A stretch of 37,122 bases of DNA from Opitutales bacterium. Lineage in GTDB: Bacteria > Verrucomicrobiota > Verrucomicrobiia > Opitutales > JABSRG01. The stretch is from the NCBI GenBank assembly GCA_013215165.1, contig JABSRG010000036.1:1-37122 (forward strand), read 5' to 3'. The translations under genes were made by a program, and so were the position numbers. The notes under the pieces were generated by a model that saw nothing but the letters and a program-made list of their open reading frames with translations, was not told the origin of the DNA and searched no databases. Within the stretch, counting starts at the first letter, position 1. Each line of letters opens with the position of its first letter. Below are positions 1 to 8,200 of the stretch, in pieces.

Positions 1-3
1 ACT

Positions 4-23
4 GACTTCCTTGATCGGAAGTC
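4..23 (-). terminator. Possible hairpin downstream of selD
   Basis: A perfect inverted repeat, GACTTCC and GGAAGTC around a 6-nt loop, lies 28 nt beyond the selD stop in the direction of selD transcription. The window ends before any U-tract could be seen, so this may be a terminator or just a structured 3' region. Confidence 0.25.
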
Positions 24-50
24 CGCCAGAGCCAACCACTTTTTAATTTT

Positions 51-1154
51 TTAGCGCATCCCTATGGGATGGCTGTGTACCGAAATCAGAGGATGCGGAG
101 CTTCAGTTGGTTCCATAATCTCTCCAACGACAGCTTGGCAAGGCGTTCCGCTTTCTTGTAGCAGCTTTAAGGCAGTCTCCAAAGACGACTCTTGTATAGC
201 CAGAAGTAACCCCCCACTAGTCTGCGCATCAGCCATCAGAATTTTTTTCGCCAGGGGAATCGCATCCGACCAAGCCATGAGCGGTTCCAAGGACTCGAGA
301 TTGCCGCGGCTCCATCCAGGCACACAGTCATGTTTCTCGATCAGCTCACATACCGCATCATCAATCGCAGGAATAGCATCAGCCTGCAAGCGAGCAGTCA
401 CACCACTCGCGAGACACATCGACTTGAGATGCCCGAGGAGACCAAAACCAGTCACCTCCGTGGCACAACAACTGAGGCTCTGTTCTGCAATTTTCGCTCC
501 TGCGGTGTTTAACGTCGTCATCAAAGCAATGGCTCGACTCACAGCCGATTCGGGAGCGATGCCGCGCTTGATACCGGAGGTGATGATGCCCGTGCCCAAC
601 GGCTTAGTAAGGACCAAAACATCACCGGGGCGAGCAGCAGCATTCGCCATGTAGCAACCTGGATTCACTATTCCAGTGCAAGCTAGACCATATATTGGCT
701 GGGGATTTTTAATGGTGTTTCCTCCGAGTATAGAGCACTGTGCCTCGACGGCCTTTTCCGCACCGCCACGCAAAATCTCCCGGATCACCTCAGGCTCCAA
801 AGCCTCGTCCGGCATGCCGGTAATCGCCAGCGCCGTTAGTGGCCGCCCCCCCATGGCATAGACATCCGAGAGGGCATTAGTCGCAGCAATCTGCCCAAAC
901 GTAAAGGGGTCATCGACTATCGGGGTGAAGAAATCGACGGTCTGGACGAGCGCCTGATCCTCACTGATACGAAATACCCCCGCATCATCAGAAGTGGCAT
1001 TTCCCACCAGCATACGAGAATCCGGGTATTGCGGCAGGCCTTGTAAGACATCCGCTAGCGCTGATTGACTGAGTTTCGAAGCGCAACCTCCACAGGCTGC
1101 TAGATGAGTAAGGCGGGCAGTCTCCTTTTCCTGAGCGGCTAGTTCCTCGATCAT
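51..1154 (-). CDS. selD: Selenide, water dikinase SelD
   Basis: SelD makes selenophosphate from selenide and ATP, the selenium donor for Sec-tRNA synthesis and for tRNA 2-selenouridine. The 367-residue product has the whole family layout. The N-terminal CGGCASKL segment puts Cys24 and Lys27 where E. coli has catalytic Cys17 and Lys20. Asp57 (SDDAG), Asp74 (TVDFF) and Asp97 (LSDVYAMGG) match the metal and ATP-binding aspartates, and a GGNT motif follows. The active site uses ordinary Cys, not Sec. The gene starts 19 nt after the DUF2470 gene stop and lies downstream of tRNA-Sec on the same strand, so the three probably form one selenium transcription unit. Identity is secure; co-transcription is inferred from spacing. 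Confidence 0.96.
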   Translation of the reverse strand: MIEELAAQEKETARLTHLAACGGCASKLSQSALADVLQGLPQYPDSRMLVGNATSDDAGVFRISEDQALVQTVDFFTPIVDDPFTFGQIAATNALSDVYAMGGRPLTALAITGMPDEALEPEVIREILRGGAEKAVEAQCSILGGNTIKNPQPIYGLACTGIVNPGCYMANAAARPGDVLVLTKPLGTGIITSGIKRGIAPESAVSRAIALMTTLNTAGAKIAEQSLSCCATEVTGFGLLGHLKSMCLASGVTARLQADAIPAIDDAVCELIEKHDCVPGWSRGNLESLEPLMAWSDAIPLAKKILMADAQTSGGLLLAIQESSLETALKLLQESGTPCQAVVGEIMEPTEAPHPLISVHSHPIGMR

Positions 1155-1173
1155 AATGAGTTGTGGAAGTGAA

Positions 1174-1467
1174 TCAGTTGCGGCGAGCGCGTTTCGACAG
1201 GCTAACCAAAGTCAGGTGTGCGTCCTTCGCGGTCTCCAAACGCTTCTCAAATCCGATTCTAACCGCAACATCTCTTCCGTCTACGGACGCCTGTATGTCC
1301 ATACCCGCAGCATCAATACTCACCAGTCGAGCCGCGCTGGCTCCTTTCACATCACTATAAGCATCTACATAAAGCAGCACCGAATCAGCATGGTCATCGT
1401 TCATATGACTGACCATTGCGGCGACCTGTTCGGCTGTAAAAATCTGATTTTCTTCGGACTGACTCAT
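1174..1467 (-). CDS. DUF2470 domain protein (HugZ C-terminal-like)
   Basis: This 97-residue protein has the MNDDHADS segment, the LVSIDAAGMDI strand and the downstream IGF motif of the DUF2470 domain. That domain is known at the C-terminus of HugZ/HutZ heme-utilisation proteins and as a free-standing protein. The ATG at 1467 is chosen because the longer open frame (to 1605) runs straight through the tRNA-Sec gene. No strong Shine-Dalgarno sequence is visible. The gene sits 30 nt after the tRNA and 19 nt before selD. A free-standing copy has no well-defined reaction; a link to heme or selenium handling is only suggested by position. Confidence 0.75.
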   Translation of the reverse strand: MSQSEENQIFTAEQVAAMVSHMNDDHADSVLLYVDAYSDVKGASAARLVSIDAAGMDIQASVDGRDVAVRIGFEKRLETAKDAHLTLVSLSKRARRN

Positions 1468-1497
1468 GTGAATTTCTATTTTGATGGGTAGACTGAA

Positions 1498-1594
1498 TGG
1501 CGGAGAGGGAAGGAATCGAACCCACCTCGACAAGGTTCCCTTGCCGACAACGGTTTTGAAGACCGCGGGGACCACCAGGCACCCATTTCTCTCC
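1498..1594 (-). tRNA. selC: tRNA-Sec (anticodon UCA), CCA encoded
   Basis: The 97-nt minus-strand sequence folds as a selenocysteine tRNA. It has anticodon loop CTTCAAA with anticodon UCA, a 9-bp variable arm (TCGGCAAGG with CCTTGTCGA), a long D stem closed by a TGGT loop, a TTCGATT T-loop, discriminator G and an encoded CCA. The UCA anticodon with such a long variable arm is diagnostic, and selD lies next door. By length the acceptor strand has 7 nt and the T stem 5, instead of the usual bacterial 8+5. There is an A-C mismatch at the inner end of the acceptor and a U-U pair in the T stem. Confidence 0.9.
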
Positions 1595-1691
1595 GAAAGC
1601 CCCAAATGATCTTCAGTCTCAACAGGCTGTCAACATCGTGCCACTCCAGATTAGGAGCAAATGGTCCAGATTGATGAATCCACAATCAAAG

Positions 1692-1717
1692 GCATTGACC
1701 TTCAATGCATCATTGAA
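1692..1717 (+). promoter_or_regulatory. Triple half-site operator before the vapBC-like pair
   Basis: Two overlapping perfect inverted repeats lie 30 nt before the antitoxin start. GCATTGA pairs with TCAATGC (1692-1708) and TTCAATG pairs with CATTGAA (1701-1717), giving three alternating CATTGA-type half-sites. Ribbon-helix-helix antitoxins normally bind such arrays and repress their own operon. An AT-rich TATATGAT at 1725-1732 just downstream could be the -10 element. The autoregulatory role is inferred. Confidence 0.6.
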
Positions 1718-1746
1718 AATTTTTTATATGATGTTTTTGTGCAGTA

Positions 1747-2001
1747 ATGAGGACTACAATCAACATCAGTGAAGCACTCCTCCATGAGCTGAAACAAAAA
1801 TCGGCCGAGGAAAATCGAAATCTCAATGCGGTAATCGAAGAGGCACTTAGAGTGGGACTCAATCCATCCCAAACACCGACTAAAGAATTTAAGGTTAAAG
1901 CGCGCAAGTTGGGCGTAAAAGCAGCCTATCGTGGAATGAGCATGAATCAGCTCTACGATCAGATAGAGGTCGAAGAATATCTTAAAAAATTAATGCAATG
2001 A
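1747..2001 (+). CDS. Ribbon-helix-helix antitoxin (VapB/CopG-like)
   Basis: The 84-residue product begins MRTTINISEALLHELKQKS, the beta strand plus first helix typical of ribbon-helix-helix DNA-binding antitoxins. A basic middle (residues 57-65) and an acidic C-terminus ending VEEYLKKLMQ would wrap the toxin. Its stop overlaps the PIN toxin start by 4 nt (ATGA), the usual translational coupling of such pairs. It should neutralise the downstream RNase and repress the operon through the inverted repeats at 1692-1717. No strong ribosome-binding site is visible. Confidence 0.85.
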   Translation: MRTTINISEALLHELKQKSAEENRNLNAVIEEALRVGLNPSQTPTKEFKVKARKLGVKAAYRGMSMNQLYDQIEVEEYLKKLMQ

Positions 2002-2429
2002 TTATACCCGACGCCAATCTGCTCATTTATGCCTATGACACCGCGAGCCCCTATCACCGCAAAGCCAAGACTTGGTGGGAGCACACGCTATCACAGCCCG
2101 AGCCCGTCGGTATCCCCTGGGTTGTCCTGATCGGTTTCACACGCATCATCACCCACCCACAAATCTGTGAAAACCCCTACTCTGTCGAAGAGGCAGAAAA
2201 CGTTGTAAGCTCGTGGTTTGACATGCCACAAACTCAGATGATTCGTCTTTCGAATCATGCCTGGCGTCAATTTTTTGGCTTACTCAAAGAAGCTGGCATA
2301 GGCGGCAACCTCACAACCGATGCAACCATTGTACTCCATGCTATGGAGCACTCGGCAACGGTTCACACAAACGATCTAGATTTTCAAAGATTTTCAGGGA
2401 TTAGGATGGTTTACCCCCTCAACGACTGA
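1998..2429 (+). CDS. vapC: VapC-type PIN-domain toxin
   Basis: This 143-residue PIN-domain RNase starts MIIPDANLLIYAYD and keeps the acidic metal-binding residues Asp5, Asp108 (TTDATI) and Asp126/Asp128 (TNDLDF). The central PWVVLIGFTRIITHP segment has Gly where many VapCs have a second-site Glu. That is normal in the TIGR00028-like VapC subfamily, so activity need not be lost. VapC toxins cleave tRNA or rRNA; the target cannot be read from the sequence. It is coupled to the antitoxin by a 4-nt overlap. Confidence 0.9.
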   Translation: MIIPDANLLIYAYDTASPYHRKAKTWWEHTLSQPEPVGIPWVVLIGFTRIITHPQICENPYSVEEAENVVSSWFDMPQTQMIRLSNHAWRQFFGLLKEAGIGGNLTTDATIVLHAMEHSATVHTNDLDFQRFSGIRMVYPLND

Positions 2430-2473
2430 TGCCATCACCGGTTCTTCTGAGTTGAAAGCTATCCGGAGGTGTT

Positions 2474-3346
2474 TTGTATATTCTCATGCTCGAAGGGCTC
2501 TCAGACGAACATGCGGTCCTGTGGCTGTCTACTGTGATGTATGCAGTGACGGCTGGGATCGCTCTCCTGCGCACAGTCTTTCGGACACGTTGGGTGCAGG
2601 CGGGAGCATACATATTGTTGTGGCTCGCCTTCGGCGTACAACTCGCAGGTCTGAGTATCCGTGGTAAAATTGTTGGAGGCTGCCCGCTAGGAAACCCTTT
2701 TGAGATCACACAATTTCTGGTTTGGTCGGGCGTATTCTTATTTTTGGTTACCTTTCCATTCGTCAGACTCAATCTTCTGGGAGCCTTGGTCGGGGCTTCG
2801 GCGGCAATACTCAGTGCAGTATCGCTGTCTGTGCCATCTTGGGACTATGAGGCACAGGCGCGTCTGTTTGGTGGCAATCCATGGATTGAGCTACACGCAG
2901 CACTCGCCATGTTTAGCTACGGCATGCTGGGTATTTTGGCCCTTATGTCTTCGATGTTTTTAGTCCAACAATACGCCCTCAAGCGAAAGGTCAATTTCCC
3001 CATAGCCAGCATCCTGCCATCAGTGCGAGAGCTAGATATCCTTGGGTCTCGACTGCTCATTGCGGGTATGAGCCTCATGACACTTGCTCTGGGTGTAGGC
3101 TTTCTTTTTTGGTTTCAGAATGCAGATGCGATCTCCCCGACAAAACTGATAACGACTTCTATAATCTGGCTCGCCTACATCGCAGTCGGAGTTTTGCGCT
3201 TGAGAGCCCAGCTCGCGGCGAAACGTTTCGCGCAATCCACTGTTTTGCTCTTTGCATGTATCATCCTGTCGATTGGGCCAATCAGCGGAGATCCGATTTC
3301 GGAACAGACCGAGAAGGACATGTCTTCGGTGGAGGTTACACATTGA
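2474..3346 (+). CDS. HemX/CcsA-like membrane protein
   Basis: This 290-residue, roughly eight-span membrane protein belongs to the cytochrome c assembly (CcsA/CcmC/HemX) superfamily. The NPWIELHAALAMFSYGML helix with its conserved His and the following FLVQQYALK are typical. HemX proteins are commonly encoded just before hemA, as here, and influence GluTR abundance in Bacillus. The TTG at 2474 lies 4 nt after GGAGG (2465-2469). An ATG at 2486 is the alternative but sits 16 nt from that site. The stop overlaps the hemA start (TTGA), indicating translational coupling. CcsA itself in a heme-export complex is less likely because no ccsB/resB is nearby. Confidence 0.82.
   Translation: MYILMLEGLSDEHAVLWLSTVMYAVTAGIALLRTVFRTRWVQAGAYILLWLAFGVQLAGLSIRGKIVGGCPLGNPFEITQFLVWSGVFLFLVTFPFVRLNLLGALVGASAAILSAVSLSVPSWDYEAQARLFGGNPWIELHAALAMFSYGMLGILALMSSMFLVQQYALKRKVNFPIASILPSVRELDILGSRLLIAGMSLMTLALGVGFLFWFQNADAISPTKLITTSIIWLAYIAVGVLRLRAQLAAKRFAQSTVLLFACIILSIGPISGDPISEQTEKDMSSVEVTH
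3331..3335 (+). promoter_or_regulatory. Ribosome-binding site fixing the TTG start of hemA
   Basis: GGAGG lies 7 nt before the TTG at 3343 and inside the end of the hemX-like gene. It decides the hemA start, because the same frame is open back to 3109 but that stretch is the hemX coding region in another frame. Confidence 0.75.
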
Positions 3347-4386
3347 AGAAAGGCCAGCCCATCCATCTGGTGGCCTGGGGAGCGACACACAAAACAGCTC
3401 CTGAAGAACTGCGCGAACGCTTGGCCGTTCCTGAAGACAAGCTCACCGAGGCCTATGAATGTATCCAATCTGGCACCAGCGCTCATGAATGCATGCTGGT
3501 AAATACCTGTAATCGTATAGAAATCTACGCAGTGGGTAAGACGAAGAAATTGGCTTCGGATTTAGCTCATAATTACGCCGATTACCGGGGCTTGGCCATC
3601 GACGACATCAATGGCCACGGATTCCACCTACATAACCACGAAGCCATCCAACATCTTTTCAGCGTAGCTTCGGGTATCGATTCCTTGATGATTGGGGAAA
3701 ATGAGATTTTGGGCCAGCTCAAGAATTCCTACTCTCACGCTCAACAGATCAATGCCCTCGGCCCGGTGCTCAACCGCGTCGTCCAAAAGAGCTTTCAACA
3801 AGCCAAATGGGCCCGCACTCACACCGGCATTGCCAAGGGACAAACCAGTATCGGTATGGTCTGCGTGGAATTGGCTAACCGCATTCATGGAAACCTGAAA
3901 TATAGTCGTATCCTTGTCCTCGGCAGCGGAGAAGTCGCCGAAAAAACTGTTGAAGCGCTTCATGGCCGGGGAGCACGAGACATCACAATCTCCAGTCGCA
4001 CCTATGCTAATGCGCGCAGACTCGCCGGCGCGTTCGGAGGTTCAGCCATCGAATTCCAGCACTTTCGGGATAAACTGATAAATTTCGATATTATCATATC
4101 CAGCACGTCGGCAAATGAGACTGTCATCAAGCACGCGGACATCGAGAAAGCGCTCAAGAAACGAGGTGGGCTGCCATACTTCCTCATCGATCTCGCCATG
4201 CCTCGTGACGTGGACGCTTCGTTGTCTGAACTTGACGATATCTATCTTTACGACCTCACCGACCTGGCAAATATCGCCAATGAAAACCTAAAGAGCCGCA
4301 TGGAAGAAGTCGAACGTCTCCGCTTCACTCTGGCGGCTAAGGCCGAAATGCTCTGGAAGTCGATCCACCAACGATTCCGTCGCTAA
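3343..4386 (+). CDS. hemA: Glutamyl-tRNA reductase, short form without dimerisation domain
   Basis: GluTR reduces glutamyl-tRNA to glutamate-1-semialdehyde with NADPH, the first committed step of C5 tetrapyrrole synthesis. The 347-residue product shows the catalytic domain with NTCNRIE (Cys56, matching E. coli Cys50), the ASGIDSLMIGENEILGQ segment and the NADPH-binding LVLGSGEVAEKT (about 192-203). The start is the TTG overlapping the hemX stop, with GGAGG 7 nt upstream. E. coli HemA is 418 residues; here the protein ends about 40 residues after the YLYDLTDL segment. Most of the C-terminal helical dimerisation domain is therefore missing, and no continuation is visible in other frames before the next gene at 4443. 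The protein may be naturally short in this lineage or truncated. Confidence 0.93.
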   Translation: MKKGQPIHLVAWGATHKTAPEELRERLAVPEDKLTEAYECIQSGTSAHECMLVNTCNRIEIYAVGKTKKLASDLAHNYADYRGLAIDDINGHGFHLHNHEAIQHLFSVASGIDSLMIGENEILGQLKNSYSHAQQINALGPVLNRVVQKSFQQAKWARTHTGIAKGQTSIGMVCVELANRIHGNLKYSRILVLGSGEVAEKTVEALHGRGARDITISSRTYANARRLAGAFGGSAIEFQHFRDKLINFDIIISSTSANETVIKHADIEKALKKRGGLPYFLIDLAMPRDVDASLSELDDIYLYDLTDLANIANENLKSRMEEVERLRFTLAAKAEMLWKSIHQRFRR

Positions 4387-4442
4387 AAGCCGAAACCACT
4401 CCCAACGCTACAACTCAAAGACTCATTGCCGACATCTAAACT

Positions 4443-4949
4443 GTGCGTCGTGCCTGTTCCATTTTTTTCTCGCTAGCCCTAAGCCTAAATGCAGCTGAAG
4501 TATCGTTCACGACCCTAGAGGGTGAACCCTATATTTTTCCGGTGACACCAGGGAAACAAGCCTGGGTTGCCGAGATCCGTATCGAAGGTGAACCCGGACG
4601 CCACACCGCGCTTATAGTGGGCCCAAGTAGCCTGCGCGGAATTCGAGTGGGCCAAATGCTCAGTGGTTATGAAAACCCCGATTACCCGGCCATCATTCAG
4701 CGCCTCAAAGAAGACTACGCGGAAGCGAGTAGAAAGCTGGTAGACGTCTACACGAACCTGCCTGACACCACCTTTTTCCAGGTAATGAATACGTTTAGTA
4801 AAACAGAGCAGGCAGCCCTCTACTCCCTCATGAGCCTGGATGGTCTCGCCAAGTATTTAGAACTTATGGGCCCAGAAGACGCCAAAGCGCTCACGCTCAC
4901 CCTCGCTCGCCAAAGAACGTTCACACGAGTGATCGAGATTACTCAATAA
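4443..4949 (+). CDS. Small exported protein of unknown function
   Basis: This 168-residue protein starts at GTG 4443, directly after an in-frame stop at 4437. It has a short hydrophobic signal (RRACSIFFSLALSLNA) and a mature part of about 150 residues, with a beta-rich N-terminal half and a helical C-terminal half. I do not recognise the family. It follows hemA by 56 nt on the same strand and could be co-transcribed. No Shine-Dalgarno sequence is evident. Confidence 0.6.
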   Translation: MRRACSIFFSLALSLNAAEVSFTTLEGEPYIFPVTPGKQAWVAEIRIEGEPGRHTALIVGPSSLRGIRVGQMLSGYENPDYPAIIQRLKEDYAEASRKLVDVYTNLPDTTFFQVMNTFSKTEQAALYSLMSLDGLAKYLELMGPEDAKALTLTLARQRTFTRVIEITQ

Positions 4950-5251
4950 GCCGAGTCGGTTCGTCGGGATTTCAGACTCGAATAATCAAGCGGTTCGTCG
5001 AAGAACTGCATTCAATACTAAAATAGCTGTGATGGTGCTCGAGTTAGGTATCCTCGGCCCGCATATCTTAGAGAATGGCCTCAAATGAACTACCTGAACA
5101 ATTTTCAAGAATTGATTAGAACACCCGAGATTAACCATATGAAACAATGTAGCTTGATAAGTTTGTTTGGGTAAGTATCCTTTTTCGAATATCCGCTATA
5201 TTAAGATATTGCAGATCTACCCCTACCCCAAAACCCCTAAATTTTTCTACG
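4950..5251. other. Intergenic region before the giant prepilin-like gene
   Basis: No gene is supported here. An 11-codon frame at 5140 (MKQCSLISLFG) has no supporting signal. A possible promoter, TTGATA (5154-5159), 16 nt, TATCCT (5176-5181), faces the gene at 5252. A CGGTTCGTCG segment occurs twice near the left edge (4957 and 4991). Confidence 0.35.
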
Positions 5252-8200
5252 ATGGCTATACCCCAATCCATACGGAATAAATCACCATACAAAGAGTCCA
5301 GAAAAGGTGGTTTTGCGCTCATAATGTCAATCGTGCTAGTGGCGTTCCTATTTTTGCTGCTGGTGAGTTTGTCGACCATTGTTCATGTCGAATCTCAGGT
5401 CCAAACGCTTCAAGAAAAAGAAAACGAAGCACGCATGAACGCACTTGTTGGCTTGAGGGTGGCAATTGGAGAACTTCAGCGACACAGTGGTCCAGACCAA
5501 AGAGTCACGATGGCCGCAACCTCCCTGTTCCCGCACAAAGACTTCAATGAGCTTTACGACGCGGATAAGGACATCTCAACAAGCTCCATTTACGGAGACA
5601 CAGTTCCAGCAAGCGAACAAATGTTCGAAATCTTCAAAGATGAAGCCAGAGCCAGTACGCTGCGTAGTTATTTGGACTCTGTGGGTACTTACCTTGTGCC
5701 AAATGAAAGAAAGTCTTTTGATCAACGGATTCGAGATTGGTGGAATGAAGGGAAGTCCGCCAATACTTTAAACGATGAACGCAACCCATATTGGACGGCA
5801 GTCTTAGACACGTCATTGCGTGTCAACCGAGCGTCGAATCCAAGAGCAACACCTAGCAGCTTGCCAGCCCTGAGTTATGATAGACAAGAGCAGGTCGAAT
5901 TTGGAGAATACAAAAGAGACCAGGTTCCAATCTGGTTGGTGAGCGGAAATGAGCGCCATACCATAGACCAGGGCGCCGCCGCGAACTATCCCGCAGCCTA
6001 TTACTATCGTCCTGACGTCCCTCTTGAGGACCTCATTCGCTCCGATCCAGATCTCAATCTGACAAACAATAGTGTAGACGACTATATTGTAGAGCTTGTA
6101 GGGGATTCGGCCCCAACGGCAGCCGAGTCTGCCGACGGAATGCACGGGAGAGTAAGTGTGGCAAAGATGCCATTGAAGAACGCTTCAAGTGCAGGGGGAG
6201 GAACTACAGTGGGTCATTACGCTTATTGGGTGGGTGACGAGAGCGTCAAAGCAAATTTTGCGGTCCAGGATCCATTTTCTAGTGCCAACGAGGGTACCCC
6301 AGAATATAGGAACCGTCTTCAAGTCCCTCAGCGAGTGGGATGGGAACGCATCGGGGGATTTTCGGACCTTTACGACGCTGGCTTGACGACGATCGATCCG
6401 AACAGCGAAGATTTTCTAAAACTCATCAATCACCATCAGCTGGGACTCATTGAGCCATTGTTTTCTGATGCTCAGGGTAATGCAGGGCTAAACGCCTCTC
6501 CATTAAAGTCTAACTTCCATCACATCACATCTTATTCAAATAGTCTACTGACAAGCACAGCTCTTGGAGGCCTCAGAAAGGATCTGACGCAATACTTAGA
6601 AGATGGAGATGGTTTATCAGATTCACGCCCCATTGCGAACCCAGAGCGCTACGCTGCGAACGATCCACGCAGCGATGCCTGGTCGAGCATATTTCCAACC
6701 ATACCCAGCCAGGGCTTTCCCATCGACAATCCTTTGGCCCTCGATGGAGTTCCGACTTGGGGCCAAGTTCGAGAGTGGTATCAGAATGAAGCATCGGGCG
6801 CAGGAGCAGGAGCCATCGAAGTCAATGGAGACACCTTTCCAGTTTTGGCGCGCATGATGATGTGGTGGGGCCTTTCCTATGAGAATGGAACGGTATTTCA
6901 GCATTGGTTGCCCCAATTCGTTCTGTGGAATCCTTATGATGTGGGGCTCCAGGAAGCCACATACAGAATATCACCCGGCTTTAGCCCAGAGTTTATGGAC
7001 CTAATGATAGCGAAAGAAGTGATTGGGAATCAAATAAATGCTGATAGCAGCCCAGTCAACCCTGCCACATTCAACCTTTCATCTTTGCAAGATGAAGAAG
7101 AAGCTGATTGGCAGATATATACCATTACCCAGGATGATATCGATCGTGATGGCGATAGTATTGGTTGGCATGGTTTAGACGATGGGATCGAGATCACCAA
7201 AACAGTCGGCGAGATCACCACCACGGAGGTCTATCCTCTCTACACCATTAGGGATACCAGCGACTCTGAGAACCAGGAGATCGTTGCATACAGTGAGATA
7301 CATTCAGTCGGACTCAACGATCAGATTGTTATCTTCAAAGGCTACATTGATGCGGATGGAGACTCGCCCTACACTTCCCTCTCTGGTCAGGATGTGGCCG
7401 ACAATGACGACGGTGCTTACTTCGCAGCAGTGACCAAATCCAACGAGGAAACCTTTGACTTTACCTACGGACCTTGGCCGTTTCCAGATGCCAATATGGA
7501 AAACGGCACTTCGGATGCATTTGGGAACTTTTATTACTGGCTCAAACCAAGTATTGCGAATAACATCAACCTTGCATCAACGCGCTTCGGAACAGCAGGA
7601 AGAAACGGTACTACAAATGGGTATTTACACGGTGACATCGCAGGCTGGCGGTCTACACAAGGAAGATTTTCCCTTCGAGTTCTGCCCTTCGAAAGCGCTG
7701 TTTCGGACACATCAGAAGAACGTGACATAGATAACCCTCTCTGGTTTGAGATCACAGACTCTTTCGAGGCGGGCGAGGCTAAGATCTTCACAATCGCCAA
7801 AGACTTCCTGTGGAACCGCCAGGCCGTCGTGCCCCTAGAAAACGTCCTAGATGAGGCTCGACCCAGCTCAATGCGTTTTCCTCTTTTCGATGTCGCTTTT
7901 GGTCCTGCTGACGCTGAAACACAAGACCTGAAAATCGCTGTAGATATGAGGTCTCAAGACTCACTGGTTAACTTTTTTCCACAAATGACTCTCGCTGGAA
8001 CTGCGGGAGACACAACGCTTGTTGAATCTGCTTACTATTATGACGAATCCCACGGCTTGGGCTTAGTAAGTGAGGGACATGGGGGCATTCATGGCAACTT
8101 TATTGGCGGAGAATTCTCCGAGGCGTCGGGGAATCCTTACAACCAAGATGACGATGGAGATGAAATTCGTGACGGCGAAGAACCTCATCCATATCTCACA

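Noticed and set aside
64-654. 196-residue plus-strand frame opposite selD
   Set aside because: Antisense shadow of selD; composition is not protein-like.
1060-1110. Selenocysteine (in-frame TGA) at the SelD active site
   Set aside because: The codon at the catalytic position is Cys; no in-frame TGA is seen.
1468-1605. Extension of the DUF2470 protein upstream
   Set aside because: The DNA is the tRNA-Sec gene.
3109-3342. N-terminal extension of hemA
   Set aside because: It overlaps the hemX-like gene in another frame; GGAGG followed by TTG at 3343 and family alignment define the start.
5140-5175. 11-codon leader peptide
   Set aside because: No ribosome-binding site, terminator or regulatory codon run supports it.
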